Origin: Nitrosomonadaceae bacterium
Lineage (GTDB): Bacteria; Pseudomonadota; Gammaproteobacteria; Burkholderiales; Nitrosomonadaceae
Assembly: GCA_030646695.1 (NCBI GenBank)
Contig: JAUSLF010000078.1
Coordinates: 1-64,000 of the forward strand
Direction: 5' to 3'
DNA length: 64,000 nucleotides
Shown here: one piece after another, positions 19,185-27,912 of the stretch
Position numbering within the stretch: position 1 is the first letter of the stretch
Layout: each line of letters opens with the position of its first letter
The notes under the pieces: generated by a model
Told to the model about the DNA's origin: nothing
The model's input: only the letters and a program-made list of their open reading frames with translations
Database searches by the model: none
Translations under genes and position numbers: made by a program

Positions 19185-19508
19185 ATGAAAAAAATCGTCA
19201 TTGCCGCAATGAGCGGCGCATTGCTGTTGATTTCTGGACAGGGAATAGCAGCCGATATCGAGGCTGGCAAGAAAAAAGCGGGGGAAACCTGTGCCGCATG
19301 TCATGGGGCCGATGGCAATAGCCCTGCCCCGAATTTTCCCAAGCTCGGCGGCCAGCATGCGGATTATCTGGCAAAAGCCCTGAACGACTATAAGTCTGGC
19401 GCGCGCAAAGACCCCATTATGGCCGGCATGGCCGCAGCCTTGAGCAAAGAAGACGTTGAAAATCTGGCGGCCTATTATGCTACTCAGTCCGGTCTGAGAA
19501 CCAGGTAG
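19185..19508 (+). CDS. small periplasmic c-type cytochrome (second of a pair)
   Basis: A 107-residue exported protein with a signal peptide (ending GIAAD) and one CAACH heme motif. The axial Met is probably in KDPIMAGMAAALS. It shares the LGGQHADYLAKALNDYKSG pattern with the upstream cytochrome, typical of the cytochrome c553/c4 half-domain family. A ribosome binding site (AAGGAA) precedes the ATG. A strong intrinsic terminator follows at once, so the two cytochromes close a transcription unit. Confidence 0.9.
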   Translation: MKKIVIAAMSGALLLISGQGIAADIEAGKKKAGETCAACHGADGNSPAPNFPKLGGQHADYLAKALNDYKSGARKDPIMAGMAAALSKEDVENLAAYYATQSGLRTR

Positions 19509-19526
19509 CATAGCCAGAACCGTGCA

Positions 19527-19561
19527 TAAAAAAACAGGACGCGTTTGCGTCCTGTTTTTTT
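19527..19561. terminator. bidirectional intrinsic terminator
   Basis: A nine-pair stem ACAGGACGC/GCGTCCTGT with a four-base loop (19534-19555) is flanked by a run of seven A on the left and six T on the right. It can end transcription from the cytochrome pair on the plus strand and from the DUF1841 gene on the minus strand. Confidence 0.92.
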
Positions 19562-19573
19562 ATTAGCCACAGA

Positions 19574-20002
19574 TCAATTCCCCTGCTTGTCCAGGCAATC
19601 AAAATAGATCGTGGCATCCGGTGCCGACTGGCTACGTTGTGCTTGCCAGATCATTTCCGCAAGACATTCCATGATTTGATGCATGGCTTCGTGCTCGCTG
19701 CCGGTTTTTTTCAGCAGACGCTCAAAACGTTCGCGTATTCCCACCGGTTGATCTATGGAAAGCTGCTCCTTGATGGCGACATGCATGCTCATATGCAAAA
19801 AAGGATTGGTGTCTCCCATTTCAGGTAGGTAATCCTTGTCTCGATAGCGGTCTTCGTCAGCCAGTACAGCCTGGTATTCCGAGTGTAGCAGGATGACCTC
19901 CAGCGCCATGTCTTCCATGCCGGAAAGAATTTCCCGCTGGCGATACTTGCGCCAAGTGTCGAAGAAGAGCTGTCGTGCCCGGTCTCTGGAAGGGTTAAAC
20001 AT
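19574..20002 (-). CDS. DUF1841 family protein
   Basis: A 142-residue cytosolic protein with the DUF1841 pattern: an opening MFNPSRDRARQLFFD, then EHPEY-like LLHSEYQAVL, and NPFLHMSMHVAIKEQL in the middle. The family is common in beta- and gammaproteobacteria and has no assigned function. It lies 15 bases downstream of nth in the same direction, ends at the shared terminator, and forms an operon with nth and probably rsxB. Confidence 0.9.
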   Translation of the reverse strand: MFNPSRDRARQLFFDTWRKYRQREILSGMEDMALEVILLHSEYQAVLADEDRYRDKDYLPEMGDTNPFLHMSMHVAIKEQLSIDQPVGIRERFERLLKKTGSEHEAMHQIMECLAEMIWQAQRSQSAPDATIYFDCLDKQGN

Positions 20003-20017
20003 TCAATATGCCGGTAT

Positions 20018-20665
20018 TTAAATGGAATTATTCTTCAAGGTTTTCTGCTTGAACTCACACAAGTCGTTAATGCTGCACACAGTGCATTCCGGCTTGCGCG
20101 CCTTGCACACATAGCGTCCGTGCAGGATCAGCCAGTGGTGGGCGTCATGGCGAAATTCCTGCGGGATGAACTTCAGCAGTTTCAGCTCCACTTCCAGTAC
20201 ATTCTTCCCAGGGGCGATGCCAGTGCGGTTGGCAACCCGGAAAATATGCGTATCCACCGCGATGGTGGGCTCGCCAAACGCGGTATTCAGAATTACGTTG
20301 GCGGTCTTGCGTCCCACGCCAGGAAGCTTCTCCAACTGATCACGAGTCTGTGGCACCTGGCTACCATGATGCTGAATCAGCAGCTTGCAAGTGGCCAGGA
20401 TATTCTTCGCCTTGGTTTTAAATAGTCCAATGCTCTTGATGGCGTCGCGCAATCCGGCCTCCCCCAGAACGAGAATTTTTTCCGGTGTATTGGCTTGGGG
20501 AAACAATTTCCTGGTTGCCAGATTCACGCTCTTGTCGGTGGCCTGGGCAGAAAGCACCACTGCCACCAGCAACTCGAATGGTGTGCTGTATTCCAGCTCG
20601 GTCGTGGGATGAGGATTAGCCGCCCTGAAGCGGGTGAAAATTTCGCGACGTTTGGTTGGATTCAT
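20018..20665 (-). CDS. nth: endonuclease III
   Basis: A 215-residue base-excision repair glycosylase/AP lyase for oxidised pyrimidines. The helix-hairpin-helix LPGVGRKTANVILN carries the catalytic Lys, and VDTHIFRVANR carries the catalytic Asp. The C-terminal four-Cys cluster loop (C-x6-C-x2-C-x5-C, starting CKARKPEC) binds a 4Fe-4S cluster. Length and motifs are standard. It is preceded by rsxB with a 49-base gap, an arrangement that recurs in proteobacteria. Confidence 0.97.
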   Translation of the reverse strand: MNPTKRREIFTRFRAANPHPTTELEYSTPFELLVAVVLSAQATDKSVNLATRKLFPQANTPEKILVLGEAGLRDAIKSIGLFKTKAKNILATCKLLIQHHGSQVPQTRDQLEKLPGVGRKTANVILNTAFGEPTIAVDTHIFRVANRTGIAPGKNVLEVELKLLKFIPQEFRHDAHHWLILHGRYVCKARKPECTVCSINDLCEFKQKTLKNNSI

Positions 20666-20714
20666 GGATTGGATAGAAAAATATTCAGCTACGGATTAAC
20701 CTGGTCATTTTTCT

Positions 20715-21380
20715 TCAGTTATCTGAGCGAGCCGCCATGGCGAGTTTCAGTGCTGCCAGAACTGCAGCTTTCCTGGGATCGCTGGCTGCTGTTCCAGTTT
20801 TTTGCGCAAGCTTCTCTGCCTGCTCCTGTTTTTCACGCTCAAGTCTTTGCAGCCTGAATTGGTGGCGCGCGCGCGCACGATCAGCCGCTTTCTTTTTCAT
20901 CTCATTCTCGCGCAGCAACCAGTCATCGCTGGCAATGCAAGGTTCGCATGCTGCAGCGCTGATTTGTTTCACAACCGGGATCATGCTGATGCAATCCACG
21001 GGGCAGGGCGCAAGGCAGAGTTCACAGCCGGTGCATTCAGCAGCGATCACAGTGTGCATCTGCCTGGCGGCGCCGACAATCGCATCTACCGGGCAAGCCT
21101 CGATGCAAAGCGTACAACCAATACAAATCTGCTCGTCTATCAGCGCCGCCGCTCTGGGTTTGGGCACACCATGCGCGTTATTCAGCGGTATCGGCCTTAC
21201 CCCCAGCAAATCAGCTAGCTTCTGGATACCTGTTTCATCACCTGGCGGGCACTGATTGATATTCGCATTACCTTCCGCAATCGCTGCCGCATAAGGCCCG
21301 CAACCAGAAAAGCCACACTGGCGGCACTGGGTTTGCGGCAGGATGGCATCTATTTTCTCTATCAGCAGATTCTTTCTCAT
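20715..21380 (-). CDS. rsxB: RnfB/RsxB-type ferredoxin protein
   Basis: A 221-residue iron-sulfur protein. The N-terminal four-Cys motif (CRQCGFSGC then CPPG, about 19-45) is the RnfB-type cluster site. Two CxxCxxCxxxC ferredoxin motifs follow at about 100-150 ([14 protein letters not shown] and [14 protein letters not shown]). The usual N-terminal membrane helix of RnfB is missing, and no other rnf/rsx genes are nearby. This soluble stand-alone version is common beside nth in betaproteobacteria and probably passes electrons to redox partners. The C-terminus is a long Lys/Glu/Arg-rich helix, then Ala-rich. Confidence 0.88.
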   Translation of the reverse strand: MRKNLLIEKIDAILPQTQCRQCGFSGCGPYAAAIAEGNANINQCPPGDETGIQKLADLLGVRPIPLNNAHGVPKPRAAALIDEQICIGCTLCIEACPVDAIVGAARQMHTVIAAECTGCELCLAPCPVDCISMIPVVKQISAAACEPCIASDDWLLRENEMKKKAADRARARHQFRLQRLEREKQEQAEKLAQKTGTAASDPRKAAVLAALKLAMAARSDN

Positions 21381-21506
21381 CCAGAGCCTGAGTACGGATA
21401 ATCCAGCACTGCACCGGGGATAATGGCAAGGTCAGAAAGCACAGATTATCGCCGTTTCAGCCCGCAGCATCAACGGCAACACGGCTTTATCCGGCTACCG
21501 CAGGAT

Positions 21507-22520
21507 TCATGGTGCACACACTGCCCGTACCGCCTCGCGCACCAGATCGGGACCACGATAAATCAGGCCGGTGTAGATTTGCACCAGGCTTGCGCCCGCG
21601 TCCATTTTTTCCTTTGCGTCTGCCGCACACATGATGCCGCCCACACCGATAATAGGCAGCGTCCCTTGCAGCGCGGCATGCAATTGGTGGATAACTGCAG
21701 TGGCACGCTGTGTCAGCGGCGCACCGCTCAATCCACCGGCTTCGCGTGCATGCGGCAATGCTTCCACACCAACCCGTGAAAGAGTGGTGTTGGTAGCAAT
21801 GACGCCGTCAATCCGGTGCCGCATCAGCAGTGCGGCGATGGCTTCGATTTGCGGCGATTCCAGATCAGGAGCAATCTTCACCGCCAGCGGCGTGTATCTG
21901 CCATGTTTATCAGCGAGTTTTTCTTGTTCAACTTTCAACGCATCCAGCAGGTGATCAAGCTCTGTGGCATTTTGTAATTGCCGCAGATTGGGCGTATTGG
22001 GCGAGGAAATATTGACCACTACATAACTGGCATGAGCGTAAACTTCGCGCAGGCAGGCCAGGTAGTCATCAGCGGCTCTATCCACCGGAGTATCAAAATT
22101 CTTGCCAATGTTGATGCCCAGGATGCCCCGGTAATTTGAGCGTTTGACGTTCACTACCAGTTTATCCACACCGTGATTATTGAAACCCAGACGATTGATG
22201 ATGGCGTTGGCCTGCGGGAGGCGAAACAGACGCGGCTGCGGATTCCCGGGCTGGAGACGGGGTGTAACCGTGCCTATCTCGATGAAACCAAAACCGAGCG
22301 CGGCAAGCGCATCGATATGATCACCGTCCTTGTCCAGACCGGCGGCCAGACCGACCGGGTTGGGGAAATCAAGACCCATGACATTGCGCGGCTGGCAGGC
22401 AAACGGCTGACCTGGAAGCAGCCCGAGCTGGTGGGCTTTCTCGATTGCATTGAATGTGAGGCAGTGTGCAGTTTCGGGGTCGAGACTGAACAGCAACGGG
22501 CGGAACAGAGAATAGAGCAT
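21507..22520 (-). CDS. pyrD: dihydroorotate dehydrogenase, quinone-dependent (class 2)
   Basis: A 337-residue membrane-associated flavoenzyme that oxidises dihydroorotate to orotate and passes electrons to quinone. The N-terminal helices ([17 protein letters not shown]) are the class 2 membrane-binding part. FMN-site motifs are [21 protein letters not shown] with the catalytic Ser, and the C-terminal IGVGGI. It is transcribed toward nth. In many betaproteobacteria pyrD follows aat and bpt directly; here a TPR gene on the other strand lies between. Confidence 0.96.
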   Translation of the reverse strand: MLYSLFRPLLFSLDPETAHCLTFNAIEKAHQLGLLPGQPFACQPRNVMGLDFPNPVGLAAGLDKDGDHIDALAALGFGFIEIGTVTPRLQPGNPQPRLFRLPQANAIINRLGFNNHGVDKLVVNVKRSNYRGILGINIGKNFDTPVDRAADDYLACLREVYAHASYVVVNISSPNTPNLRQLQNATELDHLLDALKVEQEKLADKHGRYTPLAVKIAPDLESPQIEAIAALLMRHRIDGVIATNTTLSRVGVEALPHAREAGGLSGAPLTQRATAVIHQLHAALQGTLPIIGVGGIMCAADAKEKMDAGASLVQIYTGLIYRGPDLVREAVRAVCAP

Positions 22521-22683
22521 GGGCTGATTTTAACCCGGAAAAGACCATAGATGCGTGGAGGATGCAGAGTTAGTTGAGCACATCACTCATCCAGGAAATA
22601 GTGTTTGTCCCTTTGCGCATACTCCATGGTAAATTGAACGGATGTAGTTCTAAGGCTTGACAGTTCTCTACCCGGATCAACCA

Positions 22684-22722
22684 TGTGGATAATCACAGTG
22701 GATTGGGTGGCTGTTTTCCACA
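22684..22722. promoter_or_regulatory. two inverted DnaA-box-like sites upstream of the TPR gene
   Basis: TGTGGATAA at 22684-22692 is an exact match, on the minus strand, to the strong E. coli DnaA box. TTTTCCACA at 22714-22722 fits the relaxed consensus TTWTNCACA in the opposite orientation. Both fall in the 223-base gap between pyrD and the TPR gene. A TTGACA at about 22658 could be a -35 element. Confidence 0.35.
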
Positions 22723-22743
22723 TCAATCACAATCAGCAGATCT

Positions 22744-23568
22744 ATGAAAATAGCCATCTTCTCTCTTGCCTTGGCCCTCCTCACGCTTGGTCTGACAACA
22801 AGCGGGTATAGCCATGCCGCCGCACCTGGATGGAACGCGCTCAGCCGGCAGGCCGATTTGCTGTATCGACAAGGACAATATACGCGCGCGACGGAAGTGG
22901 CGAAACAAGCCCTGCAGGTAGCCGAACAATCTCTTGGCCCGGATCACCCTGATGTGGCCACCAGTCTGAATAGTCTGGCATTGCTGTACAGCGCCCAAGG
23001 GCAGTATGCACAGGCTGAGCCGTTGTACCAACGGGCGTTGGCGATTGATGAAAAGGTCCAGGGTCCGGATCATCCCGATGTCGCCGCGAGTCTGAATAAC
23101 CTGGCGCAACTGTATCATGCTCAGGAACAGTATGCGCTGGCCGAGCCGCTGCACAAACGGGCGTTGGCGATTCTGGAAAAAGTCTTCGGCCCGGATCATC
23201 CCAATGTGGCCATAAGTCTGAATAATCTGGCGCTGCTGTACCACGCGCAGAAACAGTATGCGCAGGCTGAACTGCTGTATAAACGCGTCCTGGCGATTTC
23301 ACAGAAAGCGCTTGGTCCGGAGCATCCGAATGTGGCGCTCGGTCTGAATAATCTGGCAGGATTGTACAGAGATCAGGGGAAATACCCCAATGCCGAACCG
23401 CTGTTCAGACGTGCACTGGCGATTTCAGAAAAGGCATTCGGTCCGGATCATCCCAATGTAGCTACCGGCCTTGAAAATCTGGCGCAACTGTATCGAGACA
23501 TTGGTTATGCCAGCAAAGCAGTGCCGCTGGAGAAGCGCGCAGCAGAGATACGAGCACTGCGGCGATAA
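22744..23568 (+). CDS. exported tetratricopeptide-repeat protein
   Basis: A 274-residue protein with a signal peptide (cleavage near SHA) followed by kinesin-light-chain-type TPR units of 42 residues. The unit marker GP(D/E)HP(D/N)VA occurs five times, from about residue 61 onward. Repeats are nearly identical at the DNA level over about 126 bases, so unit number may vary between strains through recombination. Such TPR proteins bind partner proteins; no partner is evident nearby. It is a lone plus-strand gene wedged between the minus-strand genes bpt and pyrD. Confidence 0.88.
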   Translation: MKIAIFSLALALLTLGLTTSGYSHAAAPGWNALSRQADLLYRQGQYTRATEVAKQALQVAEQSLGPDHPDVATSLNSLALLYSAQGQYAQAEPLYQRALAIDEKVQGPDHPDVAASLNNLAQLYHAQEQYALAEPLHKRALAILEKVFGPDHPNVAISLNNLALLYHAQKQYAQAELLYKRVLAISQKALGPEHPNVALGLNNLAGLYRDQGKYPNAEPLFRRALAISEKAFGPDHPNVATGLENLAQLYRDIGYASKAVPLEKRAAEIRALRR

Positions 23569-23598
23569 ACTCTGGTGCCAAGTGTCATGGCCAGATGA

Positions 23599-24342
23599 CT
23601 AGCCACAATCTGTCTCGTTGCCATCAAGCAGCCGCCATTGGCCGTCGATCAAGCCTTGCAGTGGTTTGAAATTAGCCTTGTAACTCATTTTCCGGTTCTG
23701 CCTGATCCAGTAACCAAGATAAAGATAAGGCAAGCCGAGTGCACGGCATTGCTGTACTTGCCACAGGATATTGTGGGTACCGAAGCTTACACCCGGGACA
23801 TCCGGATCGAAGAAAGTATAGACCGAGGAGATGCCATCGGCCAGTTCATCAATAATGCTGATCATGCGTAGCTGATCGTCCTCATGGAACTCAATCAGCC
23901 TGGAATTGACATTGCTCTGCAGCAGGAAATGGCGGTACTGCTCGCGACTGTCGCGATCCATGCCGCCACCGCAATGGCGTTGCGCCTGGTAGCGCAGATA
24001 GAGCGCATAGTGATGCGGGTGGTAATACAGCTCATGCCAGGTCGCAACCAGATGCTGGTGCCATTTCCAGGCTCGGCGCTGGGCGCGGCTGGGAGTAAAT
24101 TCGTCAACGATAATTCGCACCGGCACACAGGCGCGGCAGTGATCGCAATAGGGACGATAGGTGAAGGTGCCGCTGCGGCGAAAACCAGCCTGCACCAGTT
24201 CACCATAGACACTCGTATCGATCAGATGGCTGGGTGTTGCTACCTGGGAGCGCGCCAGTTTCTCCGGCAGATAACTGCACGGATAAGATGCGGTGGTGTA
24301 GAACTGCAACGCCGATGCAGGAAGGTCATTCAGCCGGCTCAT
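23599..24342 (-). CDS. bpt: aspartate/glutamate leucyltransferase (Bpt)
   Basis: About 247 residues. Bpt, a relative of eukaryotic ATE1, moves Leu from Leu-tRNA to N-terminal Asp or Glu, marking proteins for ClpAP. The N-terminal Cys-containing part ([18 protein letters not shown]) and [13 protein letters not shown] near residue 60 are typical, as is the central GTH-type region ([13 protein letters not shown]). I chose the ATG at 24342 ([12 protein letters not shown]) over one at 24363. It overlaps the end of aat by 17 bases; the two N-degron transferases share an operon. Confidence 0.93.
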   Translation of the reverse strand: MSRLNDLPASALQFYTTASYPCSYLPEKLARSQVATPSHLIDTSVYGELVQAGFRRSGTFTYRPYCDHCRACVPVRIIVDEFTPSRAQRRAWKWHQHLVATWHELYYHPHHYALYLRYQAQRHCGGGMDRDSREQYRHFLLQSNVNSRLIEFHEDDQLRMISIIDELADGISSVYTFFDPDVPGVSFGTHNILWQVQQCRALGLPYLYLGYWIRQNRKMSYKANFKPLQGLIDGQWRLLDGNETDCG

Positions 24343-25024
24343 GATCAAAACGCCATTTCTCAAATCGTTCAGGGTAGTTTATCAATTCTCTTAGCCTTTG
24401 ACTAAATTCTGTGCGGGGAATTTCACGCGCGCCAAAGGATGCGAGATGAGCAGTTTTCATCTGGCAATCGATCATACCGAAATCCCAGCGCTGCAACTGT
24501 CTCACCAGATGCACGAATGCGATTTTGGAAGCATCGGGAATATGGGAAAACATGGATTCACCAAAAAACATTTTTCCCTGGCTGACGCCGTATAGCCCCC
24601 CCATCAGCTCACCGTCCACCCAGGTTTCGACTGAGTGGGCCAGCCCGATTTCATGCAGCACTGCATAGGCTGAAATCATCTCAGGGTGTATCCAGGTACC
24701 GGATTGCCCCTTGCGCGGCGCGGCGCAAGCCTGCATGACCTGGCTGAAGGCGCTATCAACACGGATTTCGTAATTACCCCTGTTGAGAACTTTATTCAGC
24801 GAGCGAGAAATTCTAAGCTCACCGGGTAACAGCACCATGCGCGGATCAGGACTCCACCAAAGAATAGGCTCCCCGGCGTTGAACCAGGGGAAAATTCCAC
24901 AGCGATAAGCCTCAATCAGACGTTGCGGCGTAAGATCGCCACCGGCGGCAAGCAGGCCGTTGGGTTTGGCAAGTGCAGCTTCCAGTGGCGGAAAAGGCGT
25001 GTGCAGAGTTAGCCATGAAATCAT
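24326..25024 (-). CDS. aat: leucyl/phenylalanyl-tRNA-protein transferase
   Basis: About 232 residues. Aat adds Leu or Phe to proteins with N-terminal Arg or Lys for N-degron degradation by ClpAPS. Signatures are [19 protein letters not shown] with GIFPWF, then WWSPDPRM, the HSVETW motif and LVGGLYG-like [19 protein letters not shown]. The ATG at 25024 ([18 protein letters not shown]) fits the family better than the one at 25042. Paired with bpt, it gives both branches of the bacterial leucine N-degron pathway. Confidence 0.95.
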   Translation of the reverse strand: MISWLTLHTPFPPLEAALAKPNGLLAAGGDLTPQRLIEAYRCGIFPWFNAGEPILWWSPDPRMVLLPGELRISRSLNKVLNRGNYEIRVDSAFSQVMQACAAPRKGQSGTWIHPEMISAYAVLHEIGLAHSVETWVDGELMGGLYGVSQGKMFFGESMFSHIPDASKIAFVHLVRQLQRWDFGMIDCQMKTAHLASFGAREIPRTEFSQRLRELINYPERFEKWRFDHEPAE

Positions 25025-25318
25025 CGGACAAGAATCGAGCAATAGTTGATTAAATGCCAGTCACGCTTGAGGTGACCGGAGGGGAAAGAACAATCCCATT
25101 ATTTACAATTTTACAATATATACATTTGATATTAAGATAAACACATCCTTTGTAGCTCGGCAGTGTCGTTTCCCGGCAGGTGATTGAAGGCTCACAAAAA
25201 ATTGTTCTTCTGCAACCATGACGCAATATTTGGGTAAAAATTATTAATTTGCCGCGATGAGTCCAGCCATATCTTCCCTGATTCGAATTATAAGCAAACA
25301 CAAAAATAGAGAAACCCG
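25025..25318. other. AT-rich intergenic region between aat and the Rrf2 gene
   Basis: A gene-free gap that must hold the divergent promoters of the aat-bpt operon and the Rrf2 regulator. The part at 25095-25145 is very AT-rich, with overlapping TATATA and TTACAA stretches. I found no reading frame with a credible start and no clear operator. Confidence 0.4.
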
Positions 25319-25789
25319 ATGATTCTGTCCCGCACCACCCAGTACGCCATTCAAGCGCTCATTTACATGGGCACGCAGCCTCGCGGCGTGCCGGTGTTGA
25401 ATCGTACCATTGCCGAGAATTTGGGGGCGCCGCCCACCTATCTCGCCAAGGTGCTACAGAACCTGTGCAGGGGCAACCTGCTTTACTCTTACCGCGGCAA
25501 GCAAGGCGGCTTCTGCCTGCGGGAAGAAGGCGGAAAAATTACCCTGATGCAGATCGTCCTCATTACCGAAGGCCCTGGATTTACTGAGGATTGTGTACTG
25601 GGACTCAAGATTTGCAGTGACAAAGTACCCTGCCCGATGCATGTAAACTGGTCTCCAATCAAGCAGGAAATCGTGAGGCTGCTAAAAGATCAGACCCTGG
25701 ATATTCTCGCTGCCGCAGTCATGAGCGGCAAATATCAGCTGACCGACTTACCCGCAGCCGCCTTTAGCGAGCTGAAGCTGCGCACATAA
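25319..25789 (+). CDS. Rrf2-family transcription regulator
   Basis: A 156-residue winged-helix regulator of the Rrf2 family, which includes IscR and NsrR. The DNA-binding part opens with MILSRTTQYAIQALIYM and the recognition region PPTYLAKVLQNLCRG. Three cysteines at about 101-115 (C-x6-C-x5-C, within DCVLGLKICSDKVPCPMH) could hold an Fe-S cluster, with spacing near that of IscR/NsrR, so it may sense iron-sulfur status, NO or redox state. The gene is alone, upstream of an outer-membrane protein gene that it might control. Confidence 0.88.
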   Translation: MILSRTTQYAIQALIYMGTQPRGVPVLNRTIAENLGAPPTYLAKVLQNLCRGNLLYSYRGKQGGFCLREEGGKITLMQIVLITEGPGFTEDCVLGLKICSDKVPCPMHVNWSPIKQEIVRLLKDQTLDILAAAVMSGKYQLTDLPAAAFSELKLRT

Positions 25790-25939
25790 TCCCGGCTTTA
25801 TCCCGCAGGTGAATCGGGTAGCGCACCAAACCGTCCGGCTTTTCCCCATGGTTTTTCTCCTTCCCAGGGATAGTCCCCTAGTTCCATCCCTGTCTGCCAA
25901 CCGGCAGGATAGCTCCGTGCCAACTCCTCCAAAAAATTG

Positions 25940-25969
25940 TTGACATTTATTTCTCGCCACGCGTAACAT
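25940..25969 (+). promoter_or_regulatory. candidate sigma-70 promoter upstream of the outer-membrane protein gene
   Basis: A perfect -35 TTGACA (25940-25945) is followed after 18 bases by TAACAT (25964-25969). It lies about 65 bases upstream of the broken micro-ORF and 180 bases upstream of the outer-membrane protein start. Confidence 0.5.
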
Positions 25970-26034
25970 CGGCTATATTGAGATACGGATGTCTTGTTAT
26001 CTCTTTTGGTAGCCCATCGAGAGACGGGTACATC

Positions 26035-26148
26035 ATGAAAAAACTGCAATTCGCTGTCTTGTTTTGAGTTTCCCTGTTTGTTTCAACCGATGCCATGGCT
26101 GAAACAGCGCCCGATAAAACAAAGTTTGATAGTAAGGAGGAAAGCTAA
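26035..26148 (+). pseudogene. small secreted peptide gene broken by an in-frame TGA
   Basis: An ATG at 26035 begins MKKLQFAVLF, meets TGA at codon 11, and the same frame continues VSLFVSTDAMAETAPDKTKF to a TAA at 26146-26148. Read through, it is a classic signal peptide with cleavage after AMA and a charged mature part of about 15 residues. A Shine-Dalgarno GGAGGAAAG at the 3' end serves the next gene, whose ATG abuts this TAA. Without the TGA it would be the first gene of a two-gene operon; the stop inside the hydrophobic core should abolish it. Confidence 0.55.
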
Positions 26149-27027
26149 ATGAAACATTTTCTTGATAAAACACGGTTGGCCGTCCGCATCGCTGCCAGCT
26201 CACTTGCCATTGTCATAGCGACGATTGCGCCGCATGCCTCGGCCCAGGACGCAAGAACCCAGGCTTTGGAACGGTCACTCAGACAATTGGAAGCTAGTCT
26301 GCAAGCCCTCCGGAGCGAACTGAACCAGGTAAAATCCGAATCTGCCCGGGAAGCGCAGAGAATTATAAAAATTGAAGAAATGGCGACTTCGGTGGAAAAA
26401 CGCCAAACCCAGGAAGCGCAGAAGGTTACGAATGTTGCGGAAAAGACGGATTTGTTGGAAGCGCGTTCAAATCATAAGCATAATATGCTGTTCTTCCGCG
26501 GTGGTTTTGCGCACGCCGATCATGTCCGTAACGGCGTATCCACAAATAGTTCGGCATATCCTGGCGGGCTGCCAGGTCAAAGTGCGTGGTATATTGGCGC
26601 AGGCTTTGACTGGAACCTGACCAGAGATGCCTGGGGCTTGGCGCCGAGGACCAGTGTCGCGTCTGAATTGATGTTTGAGTACAAGGAATTCGGCCAGAAT
26701 GTAACAGGCAACGGCCTTAATGCTCATCCTGGTGTAAATGTCAGCCAGCTTACTTTGACCGCAGCGCCGAAAATCAGATTTTTGGAGGGCAGCAAAATCA
26801 GACCCTGGATTATCCCTGCCGGTCTCGGCATCCATGTGATCAGCCCGCCGTCTGAGTCCATTACGGTATTGCTTCCGGGGGTCATGTTTGGTACCGGTGT
26901 TGATTACAATATCTGGAAAAACTTCTTTGTCGGCCTTGATGCGCGTTATCACCTGACCAGTGGCAGAAACGATGGCATCAAAATCGACGGCGTGACTGCT
27001 GGGGGTTACCTCGGAATCGGTTTCTAA
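26149..27027 (+). CDS. outer-membrane beta-barrel protein with N-terminal coiled coil
   Basis: A 292-residue exported protein. The signal peptide ends at ASA (about 33). Residues 34-108 form a heptad-rich coiled coil (LERSLRQLEASLQALRSEL and onward). From about 112 alternating hydrophobic strands with Gly and aromatic residues suggest an eight-strand barrel of the OmpA/OmpW size. The C-terminus ends in GYLGIGF, with the terminal Phe recognised by the BAM machinery. The coiled coil would sit in the periplasm, perhaps reaching toward peptidoglycan. Its ATG directly abuts the stop of the broken micro-ORF, with GGAGGAAAG as ribosome binding site. No closer family is recognised. Confidence 0.8.
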   Translation: MKHFLDKTRLAVRIAASSLAIVIATIAPHASAQDARTQALERSLRQLEASLQALRSELNQVKSESAREAQRIIKIEEMATSVEKRQTQEAQKVTNVAEKTDLLEARSNHKHNMLFFRGGFAHADHVRNGVSTNSSAYPGGLPGQSAWYIGAGFDWNLTRDAWGLAPRTSVASELMFEYKEFGQNVTGNGLNAHPGVNVSQLTLTAAPKIRFLEGSKIRPWIIPAGLGIHVISPPSESITVLLPGVMFGTGVDYNIWKNFFVGLDARYHLTSGRNDGIKIDGVTAGGYLGIGF

Positions 27028-27175
27028 GGAACCGTCGAACAAATCCCCCGTGGAGCGCGTTGCAGGCAAAAACGGGGGGGGTCTGGCAGTCTGGCTTATT
27101 TCTATAGACTTAAAGCGAAGAGGGGATTATGTGTTATTGTGACGCCAGCTGTTTACTTAACCCAACGGAGAAACC

Positions 27176-27481
27176 ATGAAAAATTTATTCATAATCATTG
27201 CCACACTGTTCGCATTTACCAGCAGCGCTTACGCATATGTCAACATCAACACCGCTACTCAGGCCGAGCTTGAAACCCTGAAAAATTCAGGTATCACCTC
27301 CACCAAAGCCAAAGCAATCATTGACTATCGCACCAAGGCTGGCGCGTTCAAGACGGTCGACGACATAGAGAAGGTCGATGGCGTCAACAACCAGACCGTG
27401 AACATGGAACAACTCCGCAGGGATGTCACGGTTACCGGCCCCACCGTACTGAAGACGGTAACCCCACCCGCCGCCAAGTAA
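27176..27481 (+). CDS. ComEA-like helix-hairpin-helix protein
   Basis: A 101-residue protein with a signal peptide (ending AYA) and one HhH domain of the ComEA type: VNINTATQAELETLKNSGIT, then KAKAIIDYRTKAGAF and DIEKVDGVNNQTV. Such small periplasmic proteins bind DNA in natural transformation in some bacteria; others have no proven role. The C-terminus adds a short VTVTGPTVLK tail. A Shine-Dalgarno GGAG lies ahead of the ATG, and a strong terminator follows, so it is a single-gene unit. Confidence 0.88.
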   Translation: MKNLFIIIATLFAFTSSAYAYVNINTATQAELETLKNSGITSTKAKAIIDYRTKAGAFKTVDDIEKVDGVNNQTVNMEQLRRDVTVTGPTVLKTVTPPAAK

Positions 27482-27508
27482 GAAAAGATAAAGGAAGATA
27501 TCGTCCAA

Positions 27509-27538
27509 CGAACCCCCGGCGCAACCCGGGGGTTTTTG
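27509..27538 (+). terminator. intrinsic terminator after the ComEA-like gene
   Basis: Stem ACCCCCGG/CCGGGGGT with a six-base loop, followed by TTTTTGTTT. Very GC-rich and directly downstream of the stop codon. Confidence 0.88.
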
Positions 27539-27594
27539 TTTGTGCCGGATTCAGCAGCATCTCAATTGACGAAACTGCAGCCAGCATCAATTAG

Positions 27595-27741
27595 CAGATC
27601 CAGCAGTCGCGCACCGTTTACAACCTCATAGCCGCACAATTTGCTCAGCTCTCAAAGAGAGTAGCCGACGCCGTCCTGGATTACATGCAACAGACTTACC
27701 TCAAGGAGATCGTTCAGGCAGCGCGGCGTGACGCCTCATGA
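27595..27741 (+). pseudogene. coding relic without a start
   Basis: Following a TAG at 27592-27594, 48 codons stay open to a TGA at 27739-27741 and read YNLIAAQFAQLSKRVADA then VLDYMQQTYLKEIVQ, a coherent amphipathic helix pattern. The same frame is also open upstream of the TAG (FSSISIDETAASIN). There is no ATG with a ribosome binding site at a sensible place. I read it as a fragment of a lost gene; no family is recognised. Confidence 0.3.
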
Positions 27742-27805
27742 TTCATGGTTTGCCAACCGTTCCTCGTACGGCTATCCATGGTATGGTTATCCTTAGTCTG
27801 CTTAT

Positions 27806-27821
27806 CCTGATAATTATCAGG
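27806..27821. promoter_or_regulatory. 16-bp perfect palindrome upstream of yqgE
   Basis: CCTGATAATTATCAGG is a perfect palindrome 90 bases upstream of the chosen yqgE start. Its size and place suit an operator for the yqgE-ruvX-pyr operon, but no regulator is known from the sequence. Confidence 0.4.
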
Positions 27822-27912
27822 TATTGATGAGATCCCGGCGAACATGCCATTCCTGAAAATTGTGGAGGAACGGCAACCGGTTTACAATGGCAAACATGCA
27901 GTTAACTCATCC

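Noticed and set aside
26065-26067. TGA read as selenocysteine
   Set aside because: It sits in the hydrophobic core of a signal peptide, with no selenoprotein family or hairpin recognised. A plain stop is simpler.
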